A stretch of 64,000 bases of DNA, from positions 23,942 through 87,941 of the forward strand of contig NZ_LGHT01000024.1 in the NCBI RefSeq assembly GCF_001202035.1, in the 5' to 3' direction. This DNA comes from Pseudorhodobacter wandonensis. Its GTDB lineage: Bacteria; Pseudomonadota; Alphaproteobacteria; Rhodobacterales; Rhodobacteraceae. Position numbers and translations under genes: made by a program. A model generated the notes under the pieces. The model made no database searches and was not told the origin of the DNA. It was given only the letters and a program-made list of their open reading frames with translations. Shown piece by piece: positions 1 to 7,942 of this stretch (position 1 is its first letter; each line of letters starts with the position of its first letter).

Positions 1-79
1 TCAGCTCTTCCAACAGCTTTTCGGCCGAGGCCAGCGAATAGCCCGCAGCGTCGGTTTCGGGAACATCACCGATCATCAT
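1..79 (-). CDS. N-terminus of an unidentified protein, cut by the window edge
   Basis: Only about 26 codons are inside the window. Reading on the minus strand from an ATG pair at 79 the peptide begins MMIGDVPETDAAGYSLASAE and stays open to base 1. A purine-rich stretch (GAGGGG) lies eight bases before the start. Further in-frame ATGs lie at 100, 103 and 112; using them would overlap the end of the upstream glycosyltransferase gene, whose stop is at 93-95. The close spacing suggests one operon with that gene. Too little is visible to assign a family. Confidence 0.5.
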   Translation of the reverse strand, partial: MMIGDVPETDAAGYSLASAEKLLEEL

Positions 80-92
80 TTTGCCCGCCCCC

Positions 93-950
93 TCACCCAT
101 CATCTGCTTCATCCACCGGCATATGCCGTCGCAAGGGTGCCGCCGCCGGGTCAATGCCGTGCTTTTTCAACAGCCGCCCGATCAGGCTGTTTGGCCGCGG
201 TATGCCCTCGGATTCTGCCGCCAAAATCCGCGCGCGCATCCGGCGGCCATAGAAATGGATCGACAGCGTATCCTCGGTCAGGCAGGTGTTTTCATCCCAA
301 GACGGCCGCAGCATCAGGTTACGGTTCTTATAGGGCACGGGGTAAAGCGCCACCTGCGGCAGCGCAAACCGCACCTCGCCCGTGGCTTTCAGAAAATGCG
401 TAATCGCATGCGGCCCCCACACGCCCCACGGCATTTCTGACGCGTGAACCGGATTGCCTGCCGCCAATGCCGCCGCACATTCATCGCGGTACTTGGCATC
501 ATACCACAGCGGCAGGGCAAATTCGTCGGCGGTAAATTCCAGCAATCCGGCCAGCGTGTCGCTATCACGCGGCAGGCCCAAAACACCGCCATTCAACCCA
601 TGCGCAGATTCCCACGCATAAAAATGCCCGTTCGGCGTGGTAAAGGGTTTTACGCAATAGGCATCGGTATCGGCCCAGATAATCCGGTCGCCCTTGGCCA
701 GCATGTGATAGCGAAACAGATCTGAATGCAGCGCCGGGCTGCCCGTGCGTTCGTGCCGCAAAAACCCTGTCAGCGGCAAAACCTCGGCAGCATCGGCCAG
801 CTCTACCCCCTCGGGCGGGTTGGTCACCCCATCATAGGTGTAAAGCTTGACATGCTGCCCCGCATCCAGAAACGATTTCAGGCAAAGCTGTTCCAGATAG
901 CTCAGCGTGCCGCCAATCCAAAGCGCTCCGATTTGGTATTCCGTGCTCAT
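93..950 (-). CDS. GT32-like glycosyltransferase (DXD-type sugar transferase)
   Basis: A 285-residue protein that probably transfers a sugar from a nucleotide-sugar donor to a surface glycan or lipid. It has the hallmark layout of the DXD sugar-transferase family (Gly_transf_sug, GT32-like): a segment HSDLFRYHML (about 75-84) followed by WADTDAYC, where D94-T-D96 is the metal- and donor-binding DXD motif. There is no signal peptide or membrane segment, so it is likely cytoplasmic. The ATG at 950 was chosen because AAAGGAGTGT precedes it directly; the open frame extends further upstream without a comparable site. It is divergent from the larger glycosyltransferase gene on its right. The acceptor cannot be read from the sequence. 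Confidence 0.75.
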   Translation of the reverse strand: MSTEYQIGALWIGGTLSYLEQLCLKSFLDAGQHVKLYTYDGVTNPPEGVELADAAEVLPLTGFLRHERTGSPALHSDLFRYHMLAKGDRIIWADTDAYCVKPFTTPNGHFYAWESAHGLNGGVLGLPRDSDTLAGLLEFTADEFALPLWYDAKYRDECAAALAAGNPVHASEMPWGVWGPHAITHFLKATGEVRFALPQVALYPVPYKNRNLMLRPSWDENTCLTEDTLSIHFYGRRMRARILAAESEGIPRPNSLIGRLLKKHGIDPAAAPLRRHMPVDEADDG

Positions 951-1129
951 TACACTCCTTTGGCCTGGCCGCCATATCTGCCCCGCAACTTGGCAAGGCT
1001 TTGGCTCTTTGCCAATCACTATCGATGTTTAGCTGCCGAAAACCTTGGAGGTTGTGACATGATTGTGCTAAAGCCCCAAGCGTAAAGACCCCGCCATCAG
1101 GCGCGGAAAAGCGGGTGGATTCAGCAGGC

Positions 1130-3460
1130 ATGACAGGCAAAACAGCAAAACACGCCACCCCGAGTATTACCGTGGCTCAGCGCAAACTGGGCGCCTATGC
1201 CGTTGGGCACAGCGGTATTCGCAGCGTGTTAGAGGTGGTCAGCCTTGCCCCAGATAATGCGGCCCCGCGCGTCATGGCATTCTTTGGCAATGGCACCGCA
1301 GTCAGCAGTTTTGCCCCCGATCCGCTTGACGGCTGCGCACTGCCGCTTGATTTGCGCGATGTGTCGGGTGCCGCGATGGTGGTGGCGCAAACCGACCCGT
1401 CACAGCCTTTGGCCTTGGCCCTTGCCGATGGCACCCGTCTGCCACTGACCCCGACGCCGGCCGAACCGCAACTTTTGGCAGGGCGCAATTGCCTCTTTGC
1501 CTTCCGGACCGAGGAAAGCCCCGCCCAAATTGCCGAATGGCTGGCCTATCATGCACAACACCACGGGGCCACAGGGGCACTGATCCTGAACCGCATACCC
1601 AGCGCCGAACCCGAGGTCTGGGCCAAAACGCTGACAAAAGCCATTCGCAAGCTGGTCAAAGACCGCCAAATCACAGTGGTTCTGGTTGACTGCCCTATCC
1701 CTTTGGGCAAACCCAAACTTGGCCCGGAAAACCACCCCTACCTTGCCCCCGATGCCCCCGGCAAAGACCGCATGGACCTGCCCGCCCCCGATCCGTGGCG
1801 CGCACCTTTGGGCGAAGGTGCGATTTATGAGGCGATGAAATGGCGGTTTCTCACTGACGCCCGCGCAGTGCTATCGCTGGATATCCCCGATATTCTGGCC
1901 CCTGTTGCCCAAGACACGCCAAATGCGTTTGACCAATGCTTGGCCGCGCCCAAAGGCGTGATTTTGCTGGCAGGCCGCCGCATTTATCCGTGGCGCGTGC
2001 GCAATAACCAAGAGGCGCGGTTTGGCGACCATATCTGCGCACCGTTCGACATTGGCAAACCAATGGCGCGTTGGGGCGTGGCCCCGCAAAAGGCCGGTTT
2101 GGAAAATACATGGCGGATGCTGCGCGTGGCCTATGCCAACCCTAACCCGCAGAATGCCGTACCGTTTTACCGCGCAATGGCGATCAAGGTGCCGGGGCGC
2201 AACGCGTCCGAACTGGCCCCCAAAACCTCGCTGGTGGAAAGTGATGCGCTGCTGGCGATGGCTGATACGATTTTTGGCCACAAACCGGTGCGCGCGCCGG
2301 TATCCAAGGTGAAAGCAGCGCCAAAAGCCGCGATCAAAGCTGGCCGCACGGCAATTGTTACGACAATGAAAAATGAAGGGCCGTTTATCCTTGAATGGCT
2401 GGCCTATCACCGTGCCATCGGTGTGGATGATTTCCTGATCTATACCAATGATTGCACCGATGGTACCGACACGATGCTGGACCTGCTGCAAGCCAAAGGC
2501 ATTGTACAACACCGTCTCAACCCCTTTGTTCCGGGCGGCGCGTTGAAACCCCAACACGCCGCCCTGCAAGCCGCCGAGCAAGAACCGGTCATGCAAAACT
2601 GCGGCTGGGGCATCTGCATGGATGTGGATGAGTTCATCAACATCAAGATCGGCGACGGCACGCTCGATGCGCTGTACAAGGCGATGGGCGATGCCAATAT
2701 GATCAGCCTGACCTGGCGGCTGTTTGGCAATAATGATGTGCATCAGTTTGAAAACAGGTTCCTGCTGGAGCAATTCACCGCCTGCGCCCCCGAGGTGATC
2801 CGCAAACCGCATCAGGCCTGGGGGTTCAAAACCCTGTACCGCAACATTGATATTTACAAAAAACTGGGCGTGCACCGGCCGAAAGGGTTGATCCCCGATC
2901 TGTGGGACCGCGTGAAATGGCTGAACGGGTCGGGCAACCCCCTGCCCCGCACGATGTATCGCAATGGCTGGCGGTCAACACTGGAAACCTATGGCTATGA
3001 TTGGGTCAGCCTGAACCATTATGCCGTGCGCTCGGCCGAAAGCTTTTTGGTCAAACGCGATCGCGGGCGAGTGAACCACGTCGACCGCGACCAAGGGCTG
3101 AACTATTGGTTCCGCATGAACCACAATCTGGAACAGGACCGCAGCATCCAGCGCATGATCCCGTTGATGCGGGTCGAATATGAAAGGCTGATGTCTGACC
3201 CCGAAATCAGGGCCGCGCATGACCACGCGCTGCGCTGCCACCGCGCCAAGATTGCCGAATTGCTGGAAACCGAGACCTACCGGAATTTCTATGCCGAGTT
3301 GACAGGGCCGCGCATGGAAACCCTTTGCAAGCTGCAGCAGCACTTTGGCGCGGCGGTGTTTTCCGCTGGACCGGCCGTGATACCGGATGATCTGCACAGG
3401 CGTGACCTTGCGCCGGATTTCTTTTTCACCGTTGACCATAGCGGTGAGGCGAAACATTGA
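1130..3460 (+). CDS. large two-part GT2-type glycosyltransferase with a degenerate N-terminal copy
   Basis: About 776 residues from the ATG at 1130; a GTG at 1115 is an alternative start and neither has a convincing ribosome site. The C-terminal half (about residues 405-700, counted from the GTG) is a Glyco_tranf_2_4 domain. It contains EWLAYH, NDCTDGTD and MDVDEFIN, in which D503 and D505 form the DXD metal/donor site, followed by LTWRLFGNN and KLGVHRP. It closely resembles the whole of the next gene downstream. The N-terminal half (about 125-270) has a second EWLAYH at 141-146 but carries LDIPDIL where the DXD-E/F motif should be, so it looks like an inactive domain copy. Likely role is cytoplasmic glycan synthesis; donor and acceptor are unknown. 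Confidence 0.75.
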   Translation: MTGKTAKHATPSITVAQRKLGAYAVGHSGIRSVLEVVSLAPDNAAPRVMAFFGNGTAVSSFAPDPLDGCALPLDLRDVSGAAMVVAQTDPSQPLALALADGTRLPLTPTPAEPQLLAGRNCLFAFRTEESPAQIAEWLAYHAQHHGATGALILNRIPSAEPEVWAKTLTKAIRKLVKDRQITVVLVDCPIPLGKPKLGPENHPYLAPDAPGKDRMDLPAPDPWRAPLGEGAIYEAMKWRFLTDARAVLSLDIPDILAPVAQDTPNAFDQCLAAPKGVILLAGRRIYPWRVRNNQEARFGDHICAPFDIGKPMARWGVAPQKAGLENTWRMLRVAYANPNPQNAVPFYRAMAIKVPGRNASELAPKTSLVESDALLAMADTIFGHKPVRAPVSKVKAAPKAAIKAGRTAIVTTMKNEGPFILEWLAYHRAIGVDDFLIYTNDCTDGTDTMLDLLQAKGIVQHRLNPFVPGGALKPQHAALQAAEQEPVMQNCGWGICMDVDEFINIKIGDGTLDALYKAMGDANMISLTWRLFGNNDVHQFENRFLLEQFTACAPEVIRKPHQAWGFKTLYRNIDIYKKLGVHRPKGLIPDLWDRVKWLNGSGNPLPRTMYRNGWRSTLETYGYDWVSLNHYAVRSAESFLVKRDRGRVNHVDRDQGLNYWFRMNHNLEQDRSIQRMIPLMRVEYERLMSDPEIRAAHDHALRCHRAKIAELLETETYRNFYAELTGPRMETLCKLQQHFGAAVFSAGPAVIPDDLHRRDLAPDFFFTVDHSGEAKH

Positions 3461-3519
3461 CGATGAACGGTTTTATGCGCGCAATGGCAAGTGACCGTTT
3501 GGGGTGGCAAGCAGCAGAT

Positions 3520-3545
3520 AGGTATTTGGGCCAAGATGAAATCGG
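3520..3545 (-). repeat. short intergenic repeat, CATCTTGGCCCAAATACC type
   Basis: On the minus strand this reads TTCATCTTGGCCCAAATACC. The same core recurs at 9445-9474 and, with one change, at 52853-52880. It lies in the 171-bp gap between the two paralogous glycosyltransferase genes, which otherwise shows nothing recognisable. See the dispersed-repeat finding. Confidence 0.7.
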
Positions 3546-3631
3546 GGGCGGTTGTGACAATCACAGGCCGTCTTTTTCAGGTGCGTTGCGCTGGCCGTTT
3601 GGGCCTTGGCGGGCAAGGAAAGGCTGATGGC

Positions 3632-4672
3632 ATGCGCTTTCTCGCGATACTGACCGTTCGCAACGAGGCGACATTCTTGCTGGAATGGTTGGCGCATCAC
3701 CGCGCCTGCGGCTTTACCGATTTTCTGGTGTTTTCGAATGATTGCGCTGACGGCACCGATGCCATGCTGGACCGGCTGCAGGCGATGGGGCAGTTGACGC
3801 ATGTGCGCAATGATGGCCCGCATGCTGAGGGCCCGCAATGGGCCGCCCTGAAAGCCGCCGACAAACACCCGTTGATGGCGGCCGCCGATTGGGTTTTGTG
3901 TTTTGACATTGACGAGTTCGTCAATATCCACGTTGGCAACCACAGCTTGCCGGATTTGCTTGCCGCCTTGCCGGAAGCGACAGCTATCCCTTTGACATGG
4001 CGTTTGTTCGGCAATGCAGGTGTTATCGGCTACAAAGACCGGCCTGTCACCGAAAGCTTTACCCGCGCCGCGCCGACTGTGCTGCATTGGCCATGGCGCG
4101 CCCTGATGTTCAAGACGCTGTTTCGCAATGACGCAAGCTATCAGAAGTTGGGGGTCCATCGCCCCCGCAGCCCGCAAAACACAGACGCGCAGCGTTGGTT
4201 CGATGGCTCGGGCCGCGAATTACCGCCCGAGTTCCACCGCAGCCGCATCTTTTCGCCCCTTGGCCGCGACACCTATGGCTTGGTGCAGTTGAACCACTAC
4301 GCATTGGGGGCGATGGAAAGCTATCTGGTGAAATGTGATCGCGGGCGGGCCAATCGCGACGCATCTACCTTTGATATGGGCTATTGGGTTGAACGAAACT
4401 TTTGCGAGGTCGAGGACCGCTCTATTTCCGCCCTTAGCCCCCTTAGCGCACCAATTCTGGCCGCCTATAAATCCGACCCGATTTTGAATGGGCTGCATGA
4501 CAAGGCCGTACACTGGCGCAAGCAGCGGTTTACAGCCCTCATGCAAGACGACGCCTGGCGCAGCTTGTTCGGCCGGCTAATGATGTCACGCCCTGCACGC
4601 TGCCTGACCGCACAGCAAGCGCGGTTGATCTGGCAGCATGCGGTCACCGCTTTGCCACCCGCCGCCGATTAG
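3632..4672 (+). CDS. GT2-type glycosyltransferase (Glyco_tranf_2_4)
   Basis: A 346-residue single-domain enzyme, paralogous to the C-terminal half of its upstream neighbour. Shared landmarks in order are RNEATFLLEWLAHHRA near the N-terminus, NDCADGTDAMLD, FDIDEFVNI (the DXD-type site), LTWRLFGNAG, FKTLFRN, KLGVHRPRSP and LNHYALGAMESYLVK. The frame is open back to a GTG at 3491, but AAGGAAAGG sits just upstream of the ATG at 3632, and the family fold begins right there, so 3632 was chosen. No signal peptide or membrane helix is visible. Probably acts with the neighbouring enzymes on the same polysaccharide or surface glycan; the sugar cannot be inferred. Confidence 0.8.
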   Translation: MRFLAILTVRNEATFLLEWLAHHRACGFTDFLVFSNDCADGTDAMLDRLQAMGQLTHVRNDGPHAEGPQWAALKAADKHPLMAAADWVLCFDIDEFVNIHVGNHSLPDLLAALPEATAIPLTWRLFGNAGVIGYKDRPVTESFTRAAPTVLHWPWRALMFKTLFRNDASYQKLGVHRPRSPQNTDAQRWFDGSGRELPPEFHRSRIFSPLGRDTYGLVQLNHYALGAMESYLVKCDRGRANRDASTFDMGYWVERNFCEVEDRSISALSPLSAPILAAYKSDPILNGLHDKAVHWRKQRFTALMQDDAWRSLFGRLMMSRPARCLTAQQARLIWQHAVTALPPAAD

Positions 4673-4812
4673 AAACAATGTCGGCGCATTGTTTCCGACC
4701 TGTGCGTATTTGCCTTTCTCTTGCCGCCTTCTCTGCGTGATTGCGCCACGCGGCACTGGCAAAACAAGTCATTGCCTGCGATGTTCTTAATGTTACGAGA
4801 GAGTAAACGCCT

Positions 4813-5754
4813 ATGCCACAGATCGACGAAACCGAACCCCAAACAACCGCCGCCACCCTTGACCGTGACGGCTGGCTTTCCTTGCTTCGCAATATGGGCG
4901 AGGGCTCGGGGGCATTCGAGGCTTTGGGCGATCATCACTGGGCCGTGCTGAACGAAGACGGCACCACACTCGTGATAAGCTTTGACCGGCTCGAGGATAT
5001 TCAGGCGTTGGAACCGGGCCACATGCCGCATGTTTTTGGCCAAGCCACACAGAACGGCTGGTCACATCTTAGCCTGATCAGCGAAGGCGAAACCTGGTAT
5101 CGTGATCCTGCAGTGTTTGCCTATCTTGATAAGCTGGTCGATGCCGCTTTCTTTGACGATTTTGAGCGGATCGTGTTTTACGGGGCCGGTATGGGTGCCT
5201 ATGCCGCCGCTGCCTTTTCGGTTACGGCCCCCGGCTGTACGGTTCTGGCGGTGCAACCCCGCGCAACACTTGCTCCTGAAATTGCCGGCTGGGATACGCG
5301 CTACACGCAGGCCCGCCGGCTGGATTTCACCAGCCGCTACGGCTATGCCCCCGATATGGTCGAAGGCGCCGAGCAAATGTTTGTGGTCTATGACCCCTAT
5401 TGCCGGCTTGACGCCATGCATGTCGCGCTGTTCCACAAATCCTTTGTCACCAAGCTGAAATCACGGTTTCTGGGCGAAAACACTGCCGTTTCACTGGCCG
5501 AACTGGGCATCTTGCCCAAGATGGTCAAAGAGGCCTGCGATGGCAAACTGACCGCCAAGAGCTATAGCAAGCTCTGGCGCGAGCGGCGCAACTTTGGGGC
5601 CTATCTGCGGCTTATTCTGCGTGCCTGCACCGAGGCGGGCCACGCCAGACGCGAAGCCATGATCTGCCGCTCGGTCACCAGCCGGCTGCGCGCACCCGGC
5701 TTTCGCAAACATCTCGACAAGCTCGAGGAAAGCGGCGTTCTGGGCAATAAATAA
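4813..5754 (+). CDS. conserved protein of unknown function, alpha/beta-hydrolase-like
   Basis: A 313-residue soluble protein. The middle holds [17 protein letters not shown] (about 118-134), which resembles the strand-turn-helix nucleophile elbow of alpha/beta-hydrolases (G-X-nucleophile-X-G), but the central position is not Ser or Cys, so ordinary hydrolase activity is doubtful. Homologous Rhodobacteraceae proteins are often labelled phosphoadenosine phosphosulfate reductase by automatic annotation; nothing here (no reductase Cys motif, no PAPS loop) supports that name. It follows the glycosyltransferase genes on the same strand after a 140-bp gap, so a role linked to them is possible but is inference only. 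Confidence 0.6.
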   Translation: MPQIDETEPQTTAATLDRDGWLSLLRNMGEGSGAFEALGDHHWAVLNEDGTTLVISFDRLEDIQALEPGHMPHVFGQATQNGWSHLSLISEGETWYRDPAVFAYLDKLVDAAFFDDFERIVFYGAGMGAYAAAAFSVTAPGCTVLAVQPRATLAPEIAGWDTRYTQARRLDFTSRYGYAPDMVEGAEQMFVVYDPYCRLDAMHVALFHKSFVTKLKSRFLGENTAVSLAELGILPKMVKEACDGKLTAKSYSKLWRERRNFGAYLRLILRACTEAGHARREAMICRSVTSRLRAPGFRKHLDKLEESGVLGNK

Positions 5755-5755
5755 A

Positions 5756-5796
5756 GCCGCCACGGCCCACCCGCCAATCCAGTTCCCGGTGGCGGC
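5756..5796 (+). terminator. GC-rich hairpin after the unknown gene
   Basis: GCCGCCACGG pairs with CCGGTGGCGGC across a loop of about 20 bases, with one bulged G, starting directly behind the stop codon at 5754. No T-run follows, so it may work weakly or with Rho. It separates the glycosyltransferase patch from pyrC. Confidence 0.4.
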
Positions 5797-5879
5797 GTAC
5801 GCGCTTTGCCGCAAAACAAGCTGACAACTGCGCTTTTGCCTCTGGAAAACGCATGGCGGATAGGCTAGCGCTTTGCGCC

Positions 5880-6920
5880 ATGACACAAAGCATCACACTC
5901 CGCCGCCCCGATGACTGGCACCTGCATTTGCGCGATGGCGCGATGTTGCAAGGTGTCTTGCCTGAAACCGCCCGTCATTTCGCGCGGGCCATCATCATGC
6001 CAAACCTTGTGCCGCCCGTGGTCACGCTGGCCGATGCGCAGGCCTATCACGGCCGGATTATGGCGGCGCTGCCCAAAGGCATGACGTTTGACCCGCTGAT
6101 GGTGCTGTATCTGACCGAGGGTACAGACCCGGCCGACGTCGCGGCCGCCGCTGCCTCTGGTCTGGTCAAAGCGGTCAAGCTTTACCCCGCTGGTGCCACG
6201 ACAAACTCGCATTCCGGCGTGCGCGATTTTGACAAAGTGCGCCCCGTGCTGGAAAAAATGGCCGAGATCGGCCTGCCTTTGTGCGCGCATGGCGAAGTGA
6301 CGGATGCCACGGTTGATATATTCGACCGTGAAGCCGTGTTTATCGACACCGTGCTGGACCCGCTGCGCCGCAACACCCCCGGCCTGCGCGTGGTCATGGA
6401 ACATATCACCACGGCCCAAGGCGTCGATTACGCCCGCGCCGGCGGCGATGATCTGGCGGCAACTATTACCACGCATCATCTGATCATCAACCGCAACCAC
6501 ATCCTGGCCGGCGGCATCAAACCGCATTACTACTGCCTGCCCGTGGCCAAGCGCGAAACCCACCGGCTTGCCCTGCGCGCTGCCGCCACCTCTGGCGAGG
6601 CACGGTTTTTCCTCGGCACCGATTCTGCACCACATGTGGACGCGCTGAAAGAACACGCCTGCGGCTGTGCAGGCTGCTTTACGGCAACAAACACCATGCC
6701 ACTGCTGGCCCATGTGTTTGAAGAGGATGGCGCGCTGGACAAGCTCGAGGCCTTTACCTCGCTTAACGGTCCGGCTTTTTACCGCCTGCCCGTGAACGAA
6801 ACGACCCTGACACTCACCAAAGGCGCGCCTGCCAAATGGCCGGATAAAATCCTGACCGAGGCTGGCCCTGTTACCGTTTTCAACCCCGGCTTTCCCGTGC
6901 ATTGGCATGTTGAGGGCTAA
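5880..6920 (+). CDS. pyrC: dihydroorotase, class II (PyrC)
   Basis: Catalyses reversible ring closure of carbamoyl-aspartate to dihydroorotate, the third step of pyrimidine synthesis, in the cytoplasm. At 346 residues it matches the Escherichia coli-type enzyme. All metal ligands are visible: H14 and H16 in [10 protein letters not shown], the carbamylated lysine K100 in [13 protein letters not shown]137 in CAHGE, H175 in EHITT and the catalytic aspartate D248 in GTDSAPH. The frame runs back to 5853, but the family N-terminus begins at [10 protein letters not shown], giving the start at 5880. pyrE, a later gene of the same pathway, follows on the same strand after a paired repeat that may act as terminator or attenuator. 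Confidence 0.95.
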   Translation: MTQSITLRRPDDWHLHLRDGAMLQGVLPETARHFARAIIMPNLVPPVVTLADAQAYHGRIMAALPKGMTFDPLMVLYLTEGTDPADVAAAAASGLVKAVKLYPAGATTNSHSGVRDFDKVRPVLEKMAEIGLPLCAHGEVTDATVDIFDREAVFIDTVLDPLRRNTPGLRVVMEHITTAQGVDYARAGGDDLAATITTHHLIINRNHILAGGIKPHYYCLPVAKRETHRLALRAAATSGEARFFLGTDSAPHVDALKEHACGCAGCFTATNTMPLLAHVFEEDGALDKLEAFTSLNGPAFYRLPVNETTLTLTKGAPAKWPDKILTEAGPVTVFNPGFPVHWHVEG

Positions 6921-6921
6921 G

Positions 6922-7005
6922 ATCATCTATCCCTCAAATATCCCCGCCGGAGGCTCTGCCCCCAGCGACACAGCGCTCCGCGGGGGATATTTAAAGATAG
7001 ATGAT
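6922..7005. repeat. head-to-head pair of dispersed repeats forming a long hairpin between pyrC and pyrE
   Basis: The left copy starts at 6922 (ATCATCTATCCCTCAAATAT, then CCCCGCCGGAGGCTC) and the right copy lies inverted at 6979-7005 (GGGGGATATTTAAAGATAGA then TGAT). The outer arms of about 26 bases match with few mismatches, so the transcript can fold into one long stem. It fills the whole 100-bp gap and could terminate pyrC or modulate pyrE. Single copies of the same element occur elsewhere in the window. Confidence 0.75.
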
Positions 7006-7022
7006 AGACAAAGGACCGTTCT

Positions 7023-7700
7023 ATGATCCCCACCAACTTTCCCCCCGCAAACGAGATCGCCCGCCTGACCGCGCGGATGCTTTTGGAAATCAAAGCCGTG
7101 CATTTCAACGCGGATGAGCCTTTTACCTTGGCGTCCGGACTGCCCAGCCCGACCTATATCGACTGCCGCAAGTTGATCAGCTATCCGCGCATCCGCAGCA
7201 CGCTGATGGATTTCCTGACGGTAACCGTGATGCGCAACGCCGGGTTTGAAGCTTTCGACAATATCGCAGGCGGTGAAACCGCAGGCATCCCCTTTGCCGC
7301 ATTGGTTGCCGAACGCATGGCGCTGCCTATGACCTATGTGCGCAAAAAGCCCAAAGGCTATGGCCGCAACGCGCGGATCGAAGGCGTTATGACCGAGGGC
7401 CAGCGCGTGTTGTTGGTTGAGGATCTGACCACTGACGGCGGCTCAAAGCTGTCTTTCGTGGATGCGATCCGCGAAACCGGTGCCACCTGCGCGCATACGG
7501 CGGTGATTTTCTATTACGGCATTTTCCCCGACACCACGCAAAAACTTGGCGATCACGGCGTAACCCTGCACCATCTTTGCACATGGTGGGACGTGCTGGC
7601 CGAAGCCCGCGACAGCGGTGCCTTTGACGCCGCAACCTTGGCCGAAGTGGAGAGCTTTCTGAAAGCGCCCCGCGCATGGCAAGACGCGCGCAAAGGATAA
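7023..7700 (+). CDS. pyrE: orotate phosphoribosyltransferase (PyrE)
   Basis: Transfers phosphoribose from PRPP to orotate to make OMP, the fifth step of pyrimidine synthesis. The 225-residue protein has the PRPP-binding loop [13 protein letters not shown] at 129-141 and the type I phosphoribosyltransferase layout, with [16 protein letters not shown] near the N-terminus and [17 protein letters not shown] before the PRPP loop. The ATG at 7023 follows AAAGGA. It lies behind pyrC; the two are separated by the inverted repeat pair, so co-transcription is likely but may be attenuated. Confidence 0.95.
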   Translation: MIPTNFPPANEIARLTARMLLEIKAVHFNADEPFTLASGLPSPTYIDCRKLISYPRIRSTLMDFLTVTVMRNAGFEAFDNIAGGETAGIPFAALVAERMALPMTYVRKKPKGYGRNARIEGVMTEGQRVLLVEDLTTDGGSKLSFVDAIRETGATCAHTAVIFYYGIFPDTTQKLGDHGVTLHHLCTWWDVLAEARDSGAFDAATLAEVESFLKAPRAWQDARKG

Positions 7701-7741
7701 TTTGGCCCTTTCATCCCCAGATTTTTTTCTGGCGGGCAACT

Positions 7742-7872
7742 TGGGGATAACCCGCCGCAGAATCGTCTGTCTGGCCAAAAAAACTGCACCATACTACAAG
7801 ATATGGTAGTATCTGCAGCACGCCCTACAGGGCTTGCTGTTTTCCACAAGGTTTTCCCCTGTGTTATCCACC
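7742..7872. promoter_or_regulatory. three DnaA-box-like 9-mers upstream of dnaB
   Basis: Three sites lie within 131 bp, each one mismatch from the DnaA consensus TTATCCACA: TTATCCCCA on the minus strand at 7742-7750, TTTTCCACA at 7840-7848 and TTATCCACC at 7864-7872, both on the plus strand. They lie 70-200 bp before dnaB. DnaA control of the replicative helicase gene is plausible but inferred. The rest of the 242-bp gap shows one further inverted repeat, listed separately. Confidence 0.4.
7791..7812. promoter_or_regulatory. inverted repeat ATACTAC-N8-GTAGTAT before dnaB
   Basis: Two perfect 7-base arms (7791-7797 and 7806-7812) flank an 8-base spacer in the pyrE-dnaB gap. The site is AT-rich compared with its surroundings, as expected for a repressor or activator operator near a promoter. 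The cognate regulator is unknown. It sits between the first and second DnaA-box-like sites. Confidence 0.4.
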
Positions 7873-7942
7873 AGTCCGCAGGGGTTACCGCCAACCCGAA
7901 CCTGGGCTAGACAGGGCAATTAAGACAGCCAAGAGGTCAGCT

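Noticed and set aside
4813..5754. Phosphoadenosine phosphosulfate reductase, a label often given to homologues
   Set aside because: No reductase cysteine motif or PAPS-binding loop is visible; the only motif is a hydrolase-like glycine-rich turn.
7701..7942. Chromosomal origin of replication
   Set aside because: Only three imperfect DnaA boxes, no AT-rich unwinding region, and no origin-associated genes nearby. Promoter control of dnaB is the simpler reading.
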